Assembly (NCBI RefSeq): GCF_014397025.1
Contig: NZ_JACJUO010000002.1
Location: 1,477,501 to 1,541,500, forward strand
Length of the DNA stretch: 64,000 nt
Source: Ochrobactrum sp. Marseille-Q0166
GTDB lineage: Bacteria > Pseudomonadota > Alphaproteobacteria > Rhizobiales > Rhizobiaceae
Reading direction: 5' to 3'
The stretch's first letter is position 1, and every line of letters starts with the position of its first letter. Positions 9,034 through 18,094 of this stretch are shown in pieces. The notes beneath the pieces were generated by a model that saw only the letters and a list, made by a program, of their open reading frames with translations, had not been told where the DNA came from and searched no databases. The translations under genes were made by a program, and so were the position numbers.

Positions 9034-10015
9034 ACATCAACAAATAGTCTTTTGGCTGCGGCAGGTCTGGCAAATTCGTTTCACCCAAGGCTTCGCGCAA
9101 ATTGATCTCGATCGTATCCGCAATCGCGCCAATCGGCAGATCATTGGGTAACGTGCCAAAGGGTTCTTCCAGTTCATCGCCTAAAGCATCAAGACCGAAG
9201 AAGGTGTAAGCGACCAGCGTGGTCGCAAAGGGCGTACCCCAGCCCAGCATATCTGCAAAGCCAAACGGAATAAAAAAACAGAAAAGATAGGCTGTGCGAT
9301 GCAACAGCAACGTGTAGCCAAATGGTACCGGGGTGAAACGCAGGCGCTCTGAAGCCGCCTGAACTTCCGAAAGACCGTGCACCGATGCATTCAATGTCTG
9401 AAAATCGATTGCATCAATTCTACCCTTGCCGCGAAGATCGGCAAGCGTTTCACTGATCATTCGCAGAATGGAGTCAGGACCATTGCGACTGGCAGTAAAT
9501 GCTTGCTGCTCATCGGTGGAAAGCCATTTTTGGGATTTTACCTGCCTGTCACCCGGACGAAGATGCGGAACCATGGCTTGGGTAAATGCGATCACATAGT
9601 GAAGCAGTTTCTCGCGTGCACCTGTCATTCCCGATATCTTGTCGAGAATCAAAGTATCGCGGGCAAAACCGCGTGTGACATAGACCAACTTTCCGAAAAC
9701 TTTGCGCGCTTCCCACCAGCGATCATAGCAGGCATTGTTGCGGAAACCGAGGAAGATCGAAAGCGCGATGCCAAGGAGAGCGAATGCTGTGCCATTGTTG
9801 AAGGCTGGCACCCAGCCCGGAAAGGTACGATGAGCCCAGACCACACCAAGTGAGAGCACGAAAACTGCAGAGATTTGCGGCAAAATCCGCGTGATGATCG
9901 AGCCTTTAAGGATGAAGAACAGCTTCCACAAAGGCGGACGCGGGCGAACTATCATTTCGATGGAAGTCCCCAAATAATGCGGTATGTCCTTATACTCTTT
10001 GCGCTTCTTCGCCAA
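9032..10015 (-). CDS. Bestrophin-like (YneE/UPF0187) membrane channel protein
   Basis: A 327-aa inner-membrane protein of the bacterial bestrophin family, which form pentameric ion channels. The hallmark segment ALLGIALSIFLGFRNNACYDRWWEAR is present at about residues 80-105. Membrane segments lie near 45-60, 75-95 and in the 215-260 region (RTAYLFCFFIPFGF and FATTLVAYTFFGLDALG). The acidic stretch DALGDELEEPFG after the last helices is also a family signature. It is monocistronic and converges on the aceA unit. Ion selectivity cannot be told from sequence. Confidence 0.87.
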   Translation of the reverse strand: MAKKRKEYKDIPHYLGTSIEMIVRPRPPLWKLFFILKGSIITRILPQISAVFVLSLGVVWAHRTFPGWVPAFNNGTAFALLGIALSIFLGFRNNACYDRWWEARKVFGKLVYVTRGFARDTLILDKISGMTGAREKLLHYVIAFTQAMVPHLRPGDRQVKSQKWLSTDEQQAFTASRNGPDSILRMISETLADLRGKGRIDAIDFQTLNASVHGLSEVQAASERLRFTPVPFGYTLLLHRTAYLFCFFIPFGFADMLGWGTPFATTLVAYTFFGLDALGDELEEPFGTLPNDLPIGAIADTIEINLREALGETNLPDLPQPKDYLLM

Positions 10016-10115
10016 GCATCACAAGCTCCATCCTTGATCAAATCTTGATGCGTTCTGCACAATCGCCGTTTATAAGCGCGACCAGTTAAAACCTGCACAA
10101 TTCATCAGGAGCCCC

Positions 10116-10532
10116 ATGTCCATTCAATCGCTCATCGATACAGTTGCAAACCGGGTTAATATTGATCAGCCACTTGCCGAAAAGTTGACCGGATCAGTCT
10201 TTTCCGTATTGCAGCACAGTGCGCCAGAAATTGGAGAAAAAATATTCAAGCTTTTGCCGGATGCCAAGCCGCTTGCGGATAGATATGATGTGCTCACCGC
10301 AGAAAGCGGCGGAGTGTTGGGCCTTTTTTCAGGACTGTTGAACACAGTTGCCGGAGAAAAAATGAGCGCTTTGCTCAAAGCAGCCGCCAGCCTGCGTACA
10401 AGCGGTCTCTCAAGCGAGCAGATCACCGACGCGGGAAATCAGGTCTTTCAATATATTCGTGAACGTGATCCACATCTCGTGGACCAATTGACCACTGCGA
10501 TCCCATCTATCAAAGAGCATTTCGGACTTTGA
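10116..10532 (+). CDS. Small helical cytoplasmic protein of unknown function
   Basis: A 138-aa protein with no signal peptide. It is largely amphipathic helix with glycine turns (AESGGVLGLFSGLLNTVAGEKMSALLKA). The layout resembles DUF2267/DUF2780-type small proteins, but I cannot assign it firmly. The start is preceded by CAGGAG. It is divergent from the bestrophin gene with about 100 bp between them and convergent with the beta-lactamase gene. Confidence 0.7.
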   Translation: MSIQSLIDTVANRVNIDQPLAEKLTGSVFSVLQHSAPEIGEKIFKLLPDAKPLADRYDVLTAESGGVLGLFSGLLNTVAGEKMSALLKAAASLRTSGLSSEQITDAGNQVFQYIRERDPHLVDQLTTAIPSIKEHFGL

Positions 10533-10538
10533 ACTGAT

Positions 10539-10572
10539 AATGCGCCACCGGAAAACATTTCGATGGCGCATT
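10539..10572. terminator. Bidirectional hairpin between convergent genes
   Basis: Perfect 9-bp arms AATGCGCCA/TGGCGCATT around a 16-nt loop, between the 138-aa gene and the beta-lactamase gene. T-tracts on either side are short, so termination may be weak. Confidence 0.5.
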
Positions 10573-10579
10573 TGTCAGA

Positions 10580-11407
10580 TCATTTAAGTGTCTTTTCCAA
10601 GATCGACCATTGCTCGTCACGCGTCGCAAGTCCCATACCACCGCTTTTTGCCGGTACATTGCGATTGAGACGCACGAAAACAACCTTCTCGTCGCCTTTC
10701 TCTGCCCATCCCACATACCAGCCAAACTGGCGACGTCGGTCAAGCTTACCTTTTGGACCAGTTTCAAACGCGGAGCCTGTTTTACCATAGGTGGTCCAAC
10801 CGTTTACAAGCTTATGGCTTGGCAGAATAGCCATGGTTTTGGTCATGGAAGGTTCCGAAAAAGGCAGCTTGTTATTGACCATTTTCATAAGAAAATCGGC
10901 CTGCTCGTTAGGAGATATCATCAGTGACGATGAAATCCATGAGCGCAACATGCCGTTATTCTTGCCCGGATCACCACTCAGATCACGATTCCCGTAATTC
11001 AGTTGGTCTGTATATTCCTGAAACTTCTCTTTCCCGAGTTTCTGCGTCAGCTCCTGTGAGAACCAGACAACTGACTGGTCTTGCCAATAGGTCGGATCAA
11101 CAGATTGTTTCCAGGATTCACGCCAGGCAGGATACTTCTCCTTGTAGGGCCAGGACGGGTTGTGACTGTCTTTCAATATGCCGCTCTCAAACCCCATCAG
11201 AGCCAAAGGCACCTTGAAGGTTGATGCTGGACTGTTGCGCTTGTCACAAATCTCACCCTCTCTGGCGATAACCTCTCCGCTTTTCGCATTGAGAATAATA
11301 GTGCAAGTGAGTTTTTGTCCCGTAGCCATTGCATGTGATTGAGATACGAGCATCGCAAGCAGCACACTGCCTGCCATTCCGAGGCCCGCTTTGACCGATT
11401 TTTGCAT
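10580..11407 (-). CDS. bla: Class D (OXA-type) beta-lactamase
   Basis: Secreted serine beta-lactamase, 275 aa, hydrolysing penicillins (and possibly other beta-lactams) in the periplasm. A signal peptide occupies about residues 1-28. All class D motifs are visible: STFK (62-65, with S62 the nucleophile and K65 the lysine carboxylated in this class), SVV (112-114), YGN (138-140) and KTGS (209-212); the tryptophan that stabilises the carboxylated lysine is in RSWISSS near 157. Nothing suggests inactivation. No integron, IS or other resistance gene lies next to it, so it looks like a resident chromosomal gene. It is divergent from the puuA-like gene. The allele and spectrum cannot be read from sequence. 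Confidence 0.93.
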   Translation of the reverse strand: MQKSVKAGLGMAGSVLLAMLVSQSHAMATGQKLTCTIILNAKSGEVIAREGEICDKRNSPASTFKVPLALMGFESGILKDSHNPSWPYKEKYPAWRESWKQSVDPTYWQDQSVVWFSQELTQKLGKEKFQEYTDQLNYGNRDLSGDPGKNNGMLRSWISSSLMISPNEQADFLMKMVNNKLPFSEPSMTKTMAILPSHKLVNGWTTYGKTGSAFETGPKGKLDRRRQFGWYVGWAEKGDEKVVFVRLNRNVPAKSGGMGLATRDEQWSILEKTLK

Positions 11408-11662
11408 TAAGAAAATCTCCTAAAAGTACATTTCGGAATTCTTTTCTCAAACATGGCGCGAACATTACGCAAAAGTGGCAATTCACACATTCATGCACTG
11501 CTGACACATCGCATGTTGTGCAAGAATGCAGAACATCGCACGGACATATCGGTACCGCACACTATTCCTCGATATTTAATACAATTGTTGCTCAAAGGTC
11601 ATTTGTCATTGGCGCTTGTCCCCGCTATCATACACTCATAAGAAATCATATTTTGGTGCTGG

Positions 11663-13093
11663 ATGTCTGCTGATACGACCGAGAAGAAGGTTACGCGCGC
11701 GCCGCGTCGCCGTACGCCTGCTTATGTCAAATCGCTTCGCGGCGTGAAGAACTGGAAGCAAGCCACTGAGTGGCTGGCGTGGCGTGATATCGAAGACATT
11801 GAATGCATCACCCCTGATCAAGCTGGCGTTGCCCGCGGCAAGATGATGCCATCCAAAAAATTCACATCGAACACCTCGCTGGCACTTCCTTCGGCTGTCT
11901 TCATGACCACGATTTCGGGCGATTATCCGGAAGACGGCCACGGGTTTCAATATCCAGAAGACGACGGAGATCTCAGACTTCTTCCCGATCTTTCTACTCT
12001 CTCCGCGGTGCCATGGGAGTCTGACGCTACGGCGCAGGTTATCTGCGATCTGGTCTACCAGGACGGGCGGGCGGTCGAGTTTACGCCGCGCAATGTGCTG
12101 CGCTCAGTTGTTTCCGCTTACAGCAAACGAGGCCTCAAACCTGTGGTTGCACCGGAAATTGAATTCTATCTGGTGCGTAAAAACCCGGATCCGGATTATC
12201 CGCTGACCCCTCCGGTTGGCCGTTCAGGCCGGGCGATTGGCGGCGGTCAGGGCTATTCCATCGCCGGCGTCAACGAATTCGACGAACTGATCGATGACAT
12301 TTATCACTTCTCCGAAGGTCAGGGACTTGAAATAGATACCCTGATCCATGAGGAAGGTGCTGCGCAGCTTGAAATCAACCTGCGCCATGGCGATCCGGTT
12401 GAACTGGCAGATCAGGTCTTTATGTTCAAGCGTACAATCCGTGAAGCGGCTCTCAAGCACGATATGTATGCGACCTTCATGGCAAAGCCTATTCAGGGCC
12501 AGCCGGGATCGGCCATGCATATCCACCAGTCGATTGTCGACAAGAAGACTGGACGCAACATCTTTTCCAACGAAGATGGCAGCGAAAGCGAAGCCTTCCG
12601 CCATTTTATCGGCGGCATGCAGCGTCATGTGCCGAACGCACTTGTTATGTTTGCACCTTATGTAAACTCTTATCGTCGTTTGACGCCTGATGCCTCAGCG
12701 CCGGTCAATGTGAAATGGGGTTACGATAACCGCACAACCGCGTTTCGTGTACCACGCTCGGAATCCGGCAGCCGCCGTGTCGAGAACCGAATCCCTTCAT
12801 CGGATGCAAACCCCTATTTGGCACTTGCTGCTTCTCTCGCGTGCGGCCTGATTGGCCTGGTGAACAAAATCGACGCGGATCAGCCCGCATCGACCAGCGT
12901 CAACACCAAGGACATCGACCTGCCCCGCGGTCTCATTGACGCTGTGGAACTGTTTGAAAAAGATCAGGAGTTACGCAATCTGTTCGGCAGTTCATTTGTC
13001 ACCACTTATGCCGCGATAAAGCGCGCCGAGTTTGAAACCTTCATGGAAGTCATCAGCCCGTGGGAACGCGAGTTCCTGCTGCTCAACGTCTGA
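11663..13093 (+). CDS. puuA: Glutamine synthetase-family protein, gamma-glutamylputrescine synthetase-like
   Basis: ATP-dependent ligase of the glutamine synthetase superfamily, 476 aa. The N-terminal beta-grasp part (about 45-150) contains DIECITPDQAGVARGKMMP. The catalytic domain shows VVAPEIEFYLV, the MHIHQS phosphate/metal region and the KWGYDNRTTAFRVPRS segment. It ends in EREFLLLNV, characteristic of the PuuA-like group rather than of GlnA. The next gene, 10 bp downstream, encodes a PuuB-like FAD oxidoreductase, and a putrescine importer lies nearby. The likely reaction is glutamate + putrescine + ATP to gamma-glutamylputrescine. Related GlnA3-type enzymes use other polyamines or amines. 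Confidence 0.85.
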   Translation: MSADTTEKKVTRAPRRRTPAYVKSLRGVKNWKQATEWLAWRDIEDIECITPDQAGVARGKMMPSKKFTSNTSLALPSAVFMTTISGDYPEDGHGFQYPEDDGDLRLLPDLSTLSAVPWESDATAQVICDLVYQDGRAVEFTPRNVLRSVVSAYSKRGLKPVVAPEIEFYLVRKNPDPDYPLTPPVGRSGRAIGGGQGYSIAGVNEFDELIDDIYHFSEGQGLEIDTLIHEEGAAQLEINLRHGDPVELADQVFMFKRTIREAALKHDMYATFMAKPIQGQPGSAMHIHQSIVDKKTGRNIFSNEDGSESEAFRHFIGGMQRHVPNALVMFAPYVNSYRRLTPDASAPVNVKWGYDNRTTAFRVPRSESGSRRVENRIPSSDANPYLALAASLACGLIGLVNKIDADQPASTSVNTKDIDLPRGLIDAVELFEKDQELRNLFGSSFVTTYAAIKRAEFETFMEVISPWEREFLLLNV

Positions 13094-13103
13094 GCGGTCC
13101 CTC

Positions 13104-14390
13104 ATGCCATATCAGTCGCCAATCTCGCCCGGCATATCATGGTACGAAGCGAGTGTTGCAGAACGCCCGCAATATGAAGAACTCGACGGCGCACGTCAGG
13201 CGGACGTCGTCGTTATCGGCGGTGGCTATACGGGACTGTCGGCGGCTTATCATCTTGCAGAGCAAGGAGCCGACGTCATTCTGATCGAAGCTGCCCGTTT
13301 TGGTGATGGCGCATCAGGGCGAAATGGTGGTCAGTTCGGCACTGGTCAGCGCACCTGGGCCGAAGATCTCGAAAAGCAATATGGTTTTGAACGTGCCAAA
13401 GCACTGTTTAATATTGCGGAAGAAGCCAAGGCCGACCTTCTTGGTTTTGCCCGCGAGCACCATATCGACATGGAATATATGCCCGGCCAAATTTCTGCCG
13501 CGCATAAACCGCGATATCTCAAACAATATCAGAACCATGCCGAACTGATGGTAACGCGCTTCAATTATCCGCATATCCGATTTGTTGAGCGCGAAGAAAT
13601 GGCGATGCTCCTGGGTTCAAACCGCTATCACGGCGGGATCTATGATGCCGGCACAGGCCATATCCATCCACTTAAATTGCTGATCGGTTTGGCGAAAGCT
13701 GCAAAGGCTGCCGGAGCGCATCTCTTTGAAAACACAAAAGCAACAAAGATAACCACAGTCAGCGGTCGTGTTGAAGTTCAAACCCCGCGCGGCACCATTT
13801 CAGCAAAGAATGCATTCATCGCGGTTAATGCGCATGGCGGCGATCTGGAGGCGACAAGCGCTGCCCATGTCATGCCGATCCGTTCGTTCATCGGCGCAAC
13901 TGCACCCTTGGGCGATGACAGCCCTGTCATTCCAGGCGGTGAATCGGTAGATGACTCGCGCTTTGTCGTTCGCTATTTCCGCAAATCCAAAGATGGTCGC
14001 CTGCTGTTTGGGGGGCGTGAAGCCTACACCGCAGACAATCCGCGTGACATAAGCGAACATATTCGCCGACAAATCGCCGAAATTTATCCGGCACTCAACA
14101 AAGTGGAAATCACCCAGGCTTGGGGCGGGTCGGTTGGTATCACCATGCCGCGCCAGCCTTTTGTGCGTGAAGTGATGCCTGGCGTCATTTCTGCGGCTGG
14201 CTATTCCGGTCACGGCGTCATGCTCGCCAATTATATGGGCAGGCTCTATGCAGAAGCCATCTCTGGCAAGCGCGACAAGCTCAAGCTCTTCGAAGAGCTA
14301 CGTATTCCATCATTTCCCGGTGGCCGGACCTTCCGCTCACCGCTCCTGTTTGTCGCACTGTCATGGTATGCGCTGATGGATCGGCTGTGA
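13104..14390 (+). CDS. puuB: FAD-dependent oxidoreductase, gamma-glutamylputrescine oxidase-like
   Basis: DAO-family flavoenzyme, 428 aa, expected to oxidise gamma-glutamylputrescine to the aldehyde. The Rossmann motif VVVIGGGYTGLSAAYHLAEQG lies at about residues 33-53, and the second FAD segment (DGASGRNGGQFG) is intact. The C-terminal region SAAGYSGHGVMLANYMG binds the flavin. The frame is open for 24 codons upstream into puuA, but the ATG chosen is the first after the puuA stop and gives the normal N-terminus (PYQSPISPGISWYEAS). It forms an operon with the puuA-like gene. Other substrates of the family cannot be excluded. Confidence 0.85.
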   Translation: MPYQSPISPGISWYEASVAERPQYEELDGARQADVVVIGGGYTGLSAAYHLAEQGADVILIEAARFGDGASGRNGGQFGTGQRTWAEDLEKQYGFERAKALFNIAEEAKADLLGFAREHHIDMEYMPGQISAAHKPRYLKQYQNHAELMVTRFNYPHIRFVEREEMAMLLGSNRYHGGIYDAGTGHIHPLKLLIGLAKAAKAAGAHLFENTKATKITTVSGRVEVQTPRGTISAKNAFIAVNAHGGDLEATSAAHVMPIRSFIGATAPLGDDSPVIPGGESVDDSRFVVRYFRKSKDGRLLFGGREAYTADNPRDISEHIRRQIAEIYPALNKVEITQAWGGSVGITMPRQPFVREVMPGVISAAGYSGHGVMLANYMGRLYAEAISGKRDKLKLFEELRIPSFPGGRTFRSPLLFVALSWYALMDRL

Positions 14391-14481
14391 TGATTAAGAG
14401 AATAGTCGATTGACAATGCGTCCCTGCGAGAATAGCAAGGTCAAATGATTAAAGCGCTCATCAACACCCGGTCTTATTACG

Positions 14482-14543
14482 CCCCGCTCATATAGCGGCG
14501 GGTTTGCTTTGTCATAGTTCAACCGCTGCATTGCCAGCGGTTT
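14482..14543 (+). terminator. Tandem hairpins downstream of puuB
   Basis: A first hairpin has CCGCT/AGCGG plus two further G-C pairs past a bulge and is followed by TTTGCTTT. A second has perfect 8-bp arms AACCGCTG/CAGCGGTT around CATTGC. They follow puuB and precede the next gene's start by about 50 bp, so they could end the puu transcript or lie in the leader of the next gene. Confidence 0.4.
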
Positions 14544-14590
14544 AGTTTGAAGACAATGCCTCTGGCGGTCCAGCCATTCAGAGGTCAGCC

Positions 14591-15355
14591 ATGTCTTCCG
14601 ACAAAAATCAGCAGCATAAAACAATCGGCATTATCGGGTTTGGAGCATTCGGACAGCTAATCGCCCGTTACCTCAGCCCGTATTTCCGACTGTATGCTTA
14701 TGATCCTGTCTTAAGTCTTGATAATGTGGCAGGTGCGCTTTCCGTAACGCTTGCTACAATCGAAGATGTGGCCCGCTGCGACATCGTTATTCTTGCAGTA
14801 CCCGTATCAAACCTTGAAGCGGTCATCAGCGCGATCGCGCCGCACCTGCGGCCCGGTGCTCTGGTTCTGGATGTTGGATCAGTGAAGGTCGGCCCGGCCA
14901 ATATAATGCTCAATGGCCTGCCCGATCATGTCAATATCATCGCTACACATCCACTGTTTGGCCCGCAAAGCGCGCGCAACGGCATCACTGGGCTTAAAAT
15001 TGCCATCTGTCCGGTTCGCGGCAGCCGAGCGTATCGCATCGGCGCATTCTTGCGCAAGCAACTGGGGCTTGATGTGATCATGACAACACCCGAAGATCAT
15101 GACCGCGATGCCGCTATGGTTCAAGGACTGACACATCTTATTGCAAAAGTCCTCGTACAGATGGAGCCTCTTCCCACGCGCATGACGACAAAAAGCTTCG
15201 ACCTCATCATGCAGGCGGTGGGTATGGTGCGCCACGATGCCCCCGAGGTTTTCCATGCAATCGAACGTGCAAATGACTTTGCACCTATGGTGCGCCGGCG
15301 CTTTTTTGAGTTGGCGGCGACACTTGAGCAATCCCTCAACGAAGCCAGTTCATAG
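14591..15355 (+). CDS. Prephenate/arogenate dehydrogenase family protein (TyrA-like)
   Basis: NAD(P)-dependent dehydrogenase of the TyrA family, 254 aa. The Rossmann motif GIIGFGAFGQLIARYL starts near residue 13; VLDVGSVKVGP and the catalytic-histidine segment THPLFGPQSA follow. These proteins make the last committed step of tyrosine synthesis. At 254 aa it is shorter than typical TyrA/TyrC (about 290-310 aa), lacking part of the helical dimerisation region, so it may be a specialised paralogue. It is monocistronic and its stop overlaps that of the convergent FUSC gene by 6 bp. Confidence 0.8.
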   Translation: MSSDKNQQHKTIGIIGFGAFGQLIARYLSPYFRLYAYDPVLSLDNVAGALSVTLATIEDVARCDIVILAVPVSNLEAVISAIAPHLRPGALVLDVGSVKVGPANIMLNGLPDHVNIIATHPLFGPQSARNGITGLKIAICPVRGSRAYRIGAFLRKQLGLDVIMTTPEDHDRDAAMVQGLTHLIAKVLVQMEPLPTRMTTKSFDLIMQAVGMVRHDAPEVFHAIERANDFAPMVRRRFFELAATLEQSLNEASS

Positions 15356-17308
15356 AGAATTGCCCGCAAGGGCCTTATGATGCCAATCGTTCAGATGCGC
15401 GATTTCAGACTCCATATCCGTGATAAATTTTGCGGCAATGTCGTCTATTTCGCCCTCTGGCGACGATGCGCTTCCATTCAAAGGGCTGGCCTTACCAAGG
15501 GATTTGAGTTCCAGAACGAGTTGATCAAGTCCCTCTCCATGTGCGGCATACTCCGCTTTAATATCCGTTATCGAATAGGATGTAATAGCATCGCACAGGC
15601 GTTCCATTGACGTGATCACCGGATACCAGACAATGGCCTGCAAACCGGCCGGCGGCGGATCGCCAAGTGTCTTCTGCAAGGTGGCCCGCATATCCGCAAG
15701 CTTGCCATAAGCAAGTCTGCGCGCCGCAACAACATTGACTGTGTCATCTGCTTTCGTCGGTTTCGAGCTGTTCAAAACTTGTGCAAGATAATGAACAATG
15801 GCTGCTCGAGCAGCGTTAAAGCAACGCTCAAACGTGTCGTACTTACGCTTGGGCCAAATGAGATAGCCGAAAACAATGACAATGATACCGCCGGTCAATG
15901 TATCGGCAAATCGCCAGACCGCGTAATTGGCCTCTTTTGTTTCAGGACTGATATAATCAATCAACACCAGAACAAGCGGCGTTAACACCAAAGAAAACAG
16001 CGCGTAGGACTTCTGGATTGCCCATGGCATGAGGAAGGCAATCGCTGTCAGGATCGCAACAAAAATCACTCCAAGCGGAATAAAGATCAAAATTGCTGCG
16101 CCGATCAGCACGCCCGCGCTGGTCCCGACACAACGCAACACCGTTCGACCGAAAACAGAGCCAAGATCGGGCCGCATCACAATGACGATTGTCATCGGTA
16201 TCCAGTACCAATGCGTCACACGGTCAACAAAATGGAATGACAGACCGATCCCCAGGCAGATAGCAAAAGCCAAGGCTGATAAGATCGTGTCTTTACCAAC
16301 GCTCATAATATCGACCGTCATCCGCAGCCGTTCAAAAATTGGTGCACTCTGTGGCGTCTGAACATTCATATTGTTAAGGACAAAAGCACGTTTATTGGTA
16401 ATGCTTTGAGCGAGCTGATCAACGGCACTCCCTATCCGCCCTGCATCAGTGACCACCTTCTGGCGGTCAATACTGCCCTTGGTTGCGAGCATCTCATGCA
16501 TGAGAGCAAGATTGCTGGCTGCCTTCTGCAGTATGTCACTTTTGTCTGTACCCAGAATGAGCGTAAAAAGAGCGTCAGCTTTCTGGACGATTGCCGCTGT
16601 TTGCTCACTTTGCGGACTGGTTCCCCATGCATTGAAACGGGTGTGCATCATCATCTGATAAAGCGCATCAAGCAAAGTCGTGACGTGTTCGCGATCGGCC
16701 TCCACCATTGTGCCATCGGCGCGCGATTGAGCCAGTTTTTGCAAAGCGGCTAGCAAATTGGTCAACAGTTTACGACGCGGAGAATTTCTGGTGCAGAGCC
16801 CCTCAATACCGAGCATCAACGCATAAAAAGCCGATCCAAGAATGAAAAAACCGGCAAGCGGTATGAATGATTTTATCTCCGGATTGCACAAGGCAATCGT
16901 GCCGAACATTAAAATCATCATGCAGCCAGAAGAAAGTACGCTGCTGTGAAAGCTGACGATGGTCGAGAAAAACGCGAGAACCATCATAATGCCGATGATA
17001 GCAATCCATGGCAGAAAGCCCAAATAGCCGAGCAGCAACCCAATCGAGCCGCAAATTGCTGAAAGCAGGATTTTCAGGAATGTAAACTGATAAGCTTCGT
17101 CGCGCTCACCGGGAGCCTGTGTCAGCGACCCCATTGAAACGAAAAGCGATTCAGCGACATGTCCCGTCGCGATACCCACGGCCAGAGGCAAACCGACACC
17201 AATCGCAGCGCGTATTGATCGCCCCCAGACCCATTTTGCAGGCTTAAATGCAAGAAGTTGCTTCAACCAATCTGCATTGGTGTGGCTGCTCGTGTACTGT
17301 TGCATCAA
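15350..17308 (-). CDS. FUSC-family inner-membrane protein (putative efflux component)
   Basis: A 652-aa membrane protein of the fusaric-acid-resistance/YccS-like family. Two blocks of hydrophobic helices are seen, at about residues 30-170 and 345-480, separated by a cytoplasmic helical domain (about 175-340) and followed by a soluble C-terminal domain. The second block contains THWYWIPMTIVIVMRPDLGSVFGRT, a family signature around HWYWIP. Family members are linked to efflux of aromatic acids and other toxic compounds, usually with a membrane-fusion partner; none is next to this gene. The substrate is unknown. It is divergent from the DUF3088 gene. Confidence 0.85.
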   Translation of the reverse strand: MMQQYTSSHTNADWLKQLLAFKPAKWVWGRSIRAAIGVGLPLAVGIATGHVAESLFVSMGSLTQAPGERDEAYQFTFLKILLSAICGSIGLLLGYLGFLPWIAIIGIMMVLAFFSTIVSFHSSVLSSGCMMILMFGTIALCNPEIKSFIPLAGFFILGSAFYALMLGIEGLCTRNSPRRKLLTNLLAALQKLAQSRADGTMVEADREHVTTLLDALYQMMMHTRFNAWGTSPQSEQTAAIVQKADALFTLILGTDKSDILQKAASNLALMHEMLATKGSIDRQKVVTDAGRIGSAVDQLAQSITNKRAFVLNNMNVQTPQSAPIFERLRMTVDIMSVGKDTILSALAFAICLGIGLSFHFVDRVTHWYWIPMTIVIVMRPDLGSVFGRTVLRCVGTSAGVLIGAAILIFIPLGVIFVAILTAIAFLMPWAIQKSYALFSLVLTPLVLVLIDYISPETKEANYAVWRFADTLTGGIIVIVFGYLIWPKRKYDTFERCFNAARAAIVHYLAQVLNSSKPTKADDTVNVVAARRLAYGKLADMRATLQKTLGDPPPAGLQAIVWYPVITSMERLCDAITSYSITDIKAEYAAHGEGLDQLVLELKSLGKASPLNGSASSPEGEIDDIAAKFITDMESEIAHLNDWHHKALAGNSL

Positions 17309-17438
17309 AACTCGCTTAAACGTAATTTAACTTTCAATCCCGGAATGCCAGTCGCAACTTAAACGTATGAAATATTTATTGCGACCCTAAAACTCCTTAT
17401 ATTAAGAGTATCTAACCGTATGCCGCGAGATCACTGCA

Positions 17439-17786
17439 ATGAACAAAGATACGCTTTTTCTTCTAACGCCCGGTTTTGAAGACCCGGCCTATCCCGGCCA
17501 AACGTTCTACTGCGAGCATTGTGCCCTGTTGGAAGGTGTGCTTGCTTCGTTTCCGCAACTCGGTCAAAGCCTAGACGTCAGGCGGATTTCCTGGCCACGG
17601 CCAAGGCATGATGTGATCGCACTCGTGGGTGAAGCAAACCAGTCACTGCCTTTGTTAATATTGGCGAAGGGCGAACGCTCGCTCCATCAGACGGGAGAAT
17701 ATGAAGACAGAGCATTCATTTCAAACAAGGATGCGATCATGGCAGTTCTTTCTGAGCGACACGGTTTCCCCAATCCACATCCATAA
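17439..17786 (+). CDS. DUF3088-family protein
   Basis: A 115-aa soluble protein of the DUF3088 family. It carries a CEHC (CxxC-like) motif at residues 25-28 in TFYCEHCALLEGVL, then DVRRISWPRPRHDVI and NQSLPLLIL. The arrangement recalls a thioredoxin/glutaredoxin fold with the CxxC at the start of helix 1 and a cis-proline strand (SLPLL); function is not established. It starts 130 bp from the divergent FUSC gene. Confidence 0.8.
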   Translation: MNKDTLFLLTPGFEDPAYPGQTFYCEHCALLEGVLASFPQLGQSLDVRRISWPRPRHDVIALVGEANQSLPLLILAKGERSLHQTGEYEDRAFISNKDAIMAVLSERHGFPNPHP

Positions 17787-18094
17787 CTGAGTATGGAAAC
17801 ACGTCTGCGCTGCAACCGAATCCAAATGCTTTCAGAGACCGATATCGAAACCTGGCGCACGCATTTGTGACCAGTAACTTTCAAACTTCCTCTTTCCTTT
17901 TTGCGGTTACGCTTCATCTTACATCCTGCCGACTCGGCACTTTTCATAGGACGGCGGGCCTCGCCCTTCATGAACCTGTCTAGAAGGTTTGATCATATTC
18001 TTCGTCCGAATATCGAGCGGCAATAGACGAGATTTCAGACTGAGTGACACGCATAAACGTGCGCTCATCCTCAACCACAACAAGGAGCAACCTC
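17787..18094. other. Intergenic region upstream of the alcohol dehydrogenase gene
   Basis: About 308 bp between the DUF3088 and adh genes. I see no convincing coding frame. A strong AAGGAG site at its right end serves adh. It should hold the adh promoter, but I cannot place -10/-35 boxes with confidence. Confidence 0.5.

Noticed and set aside
17687..17971. Minus-strand basic 94-codon frame near the DUF3088 gene
   Set aside because: It overlaps the end of a recognised gene and has no ribosome-binding site or family.
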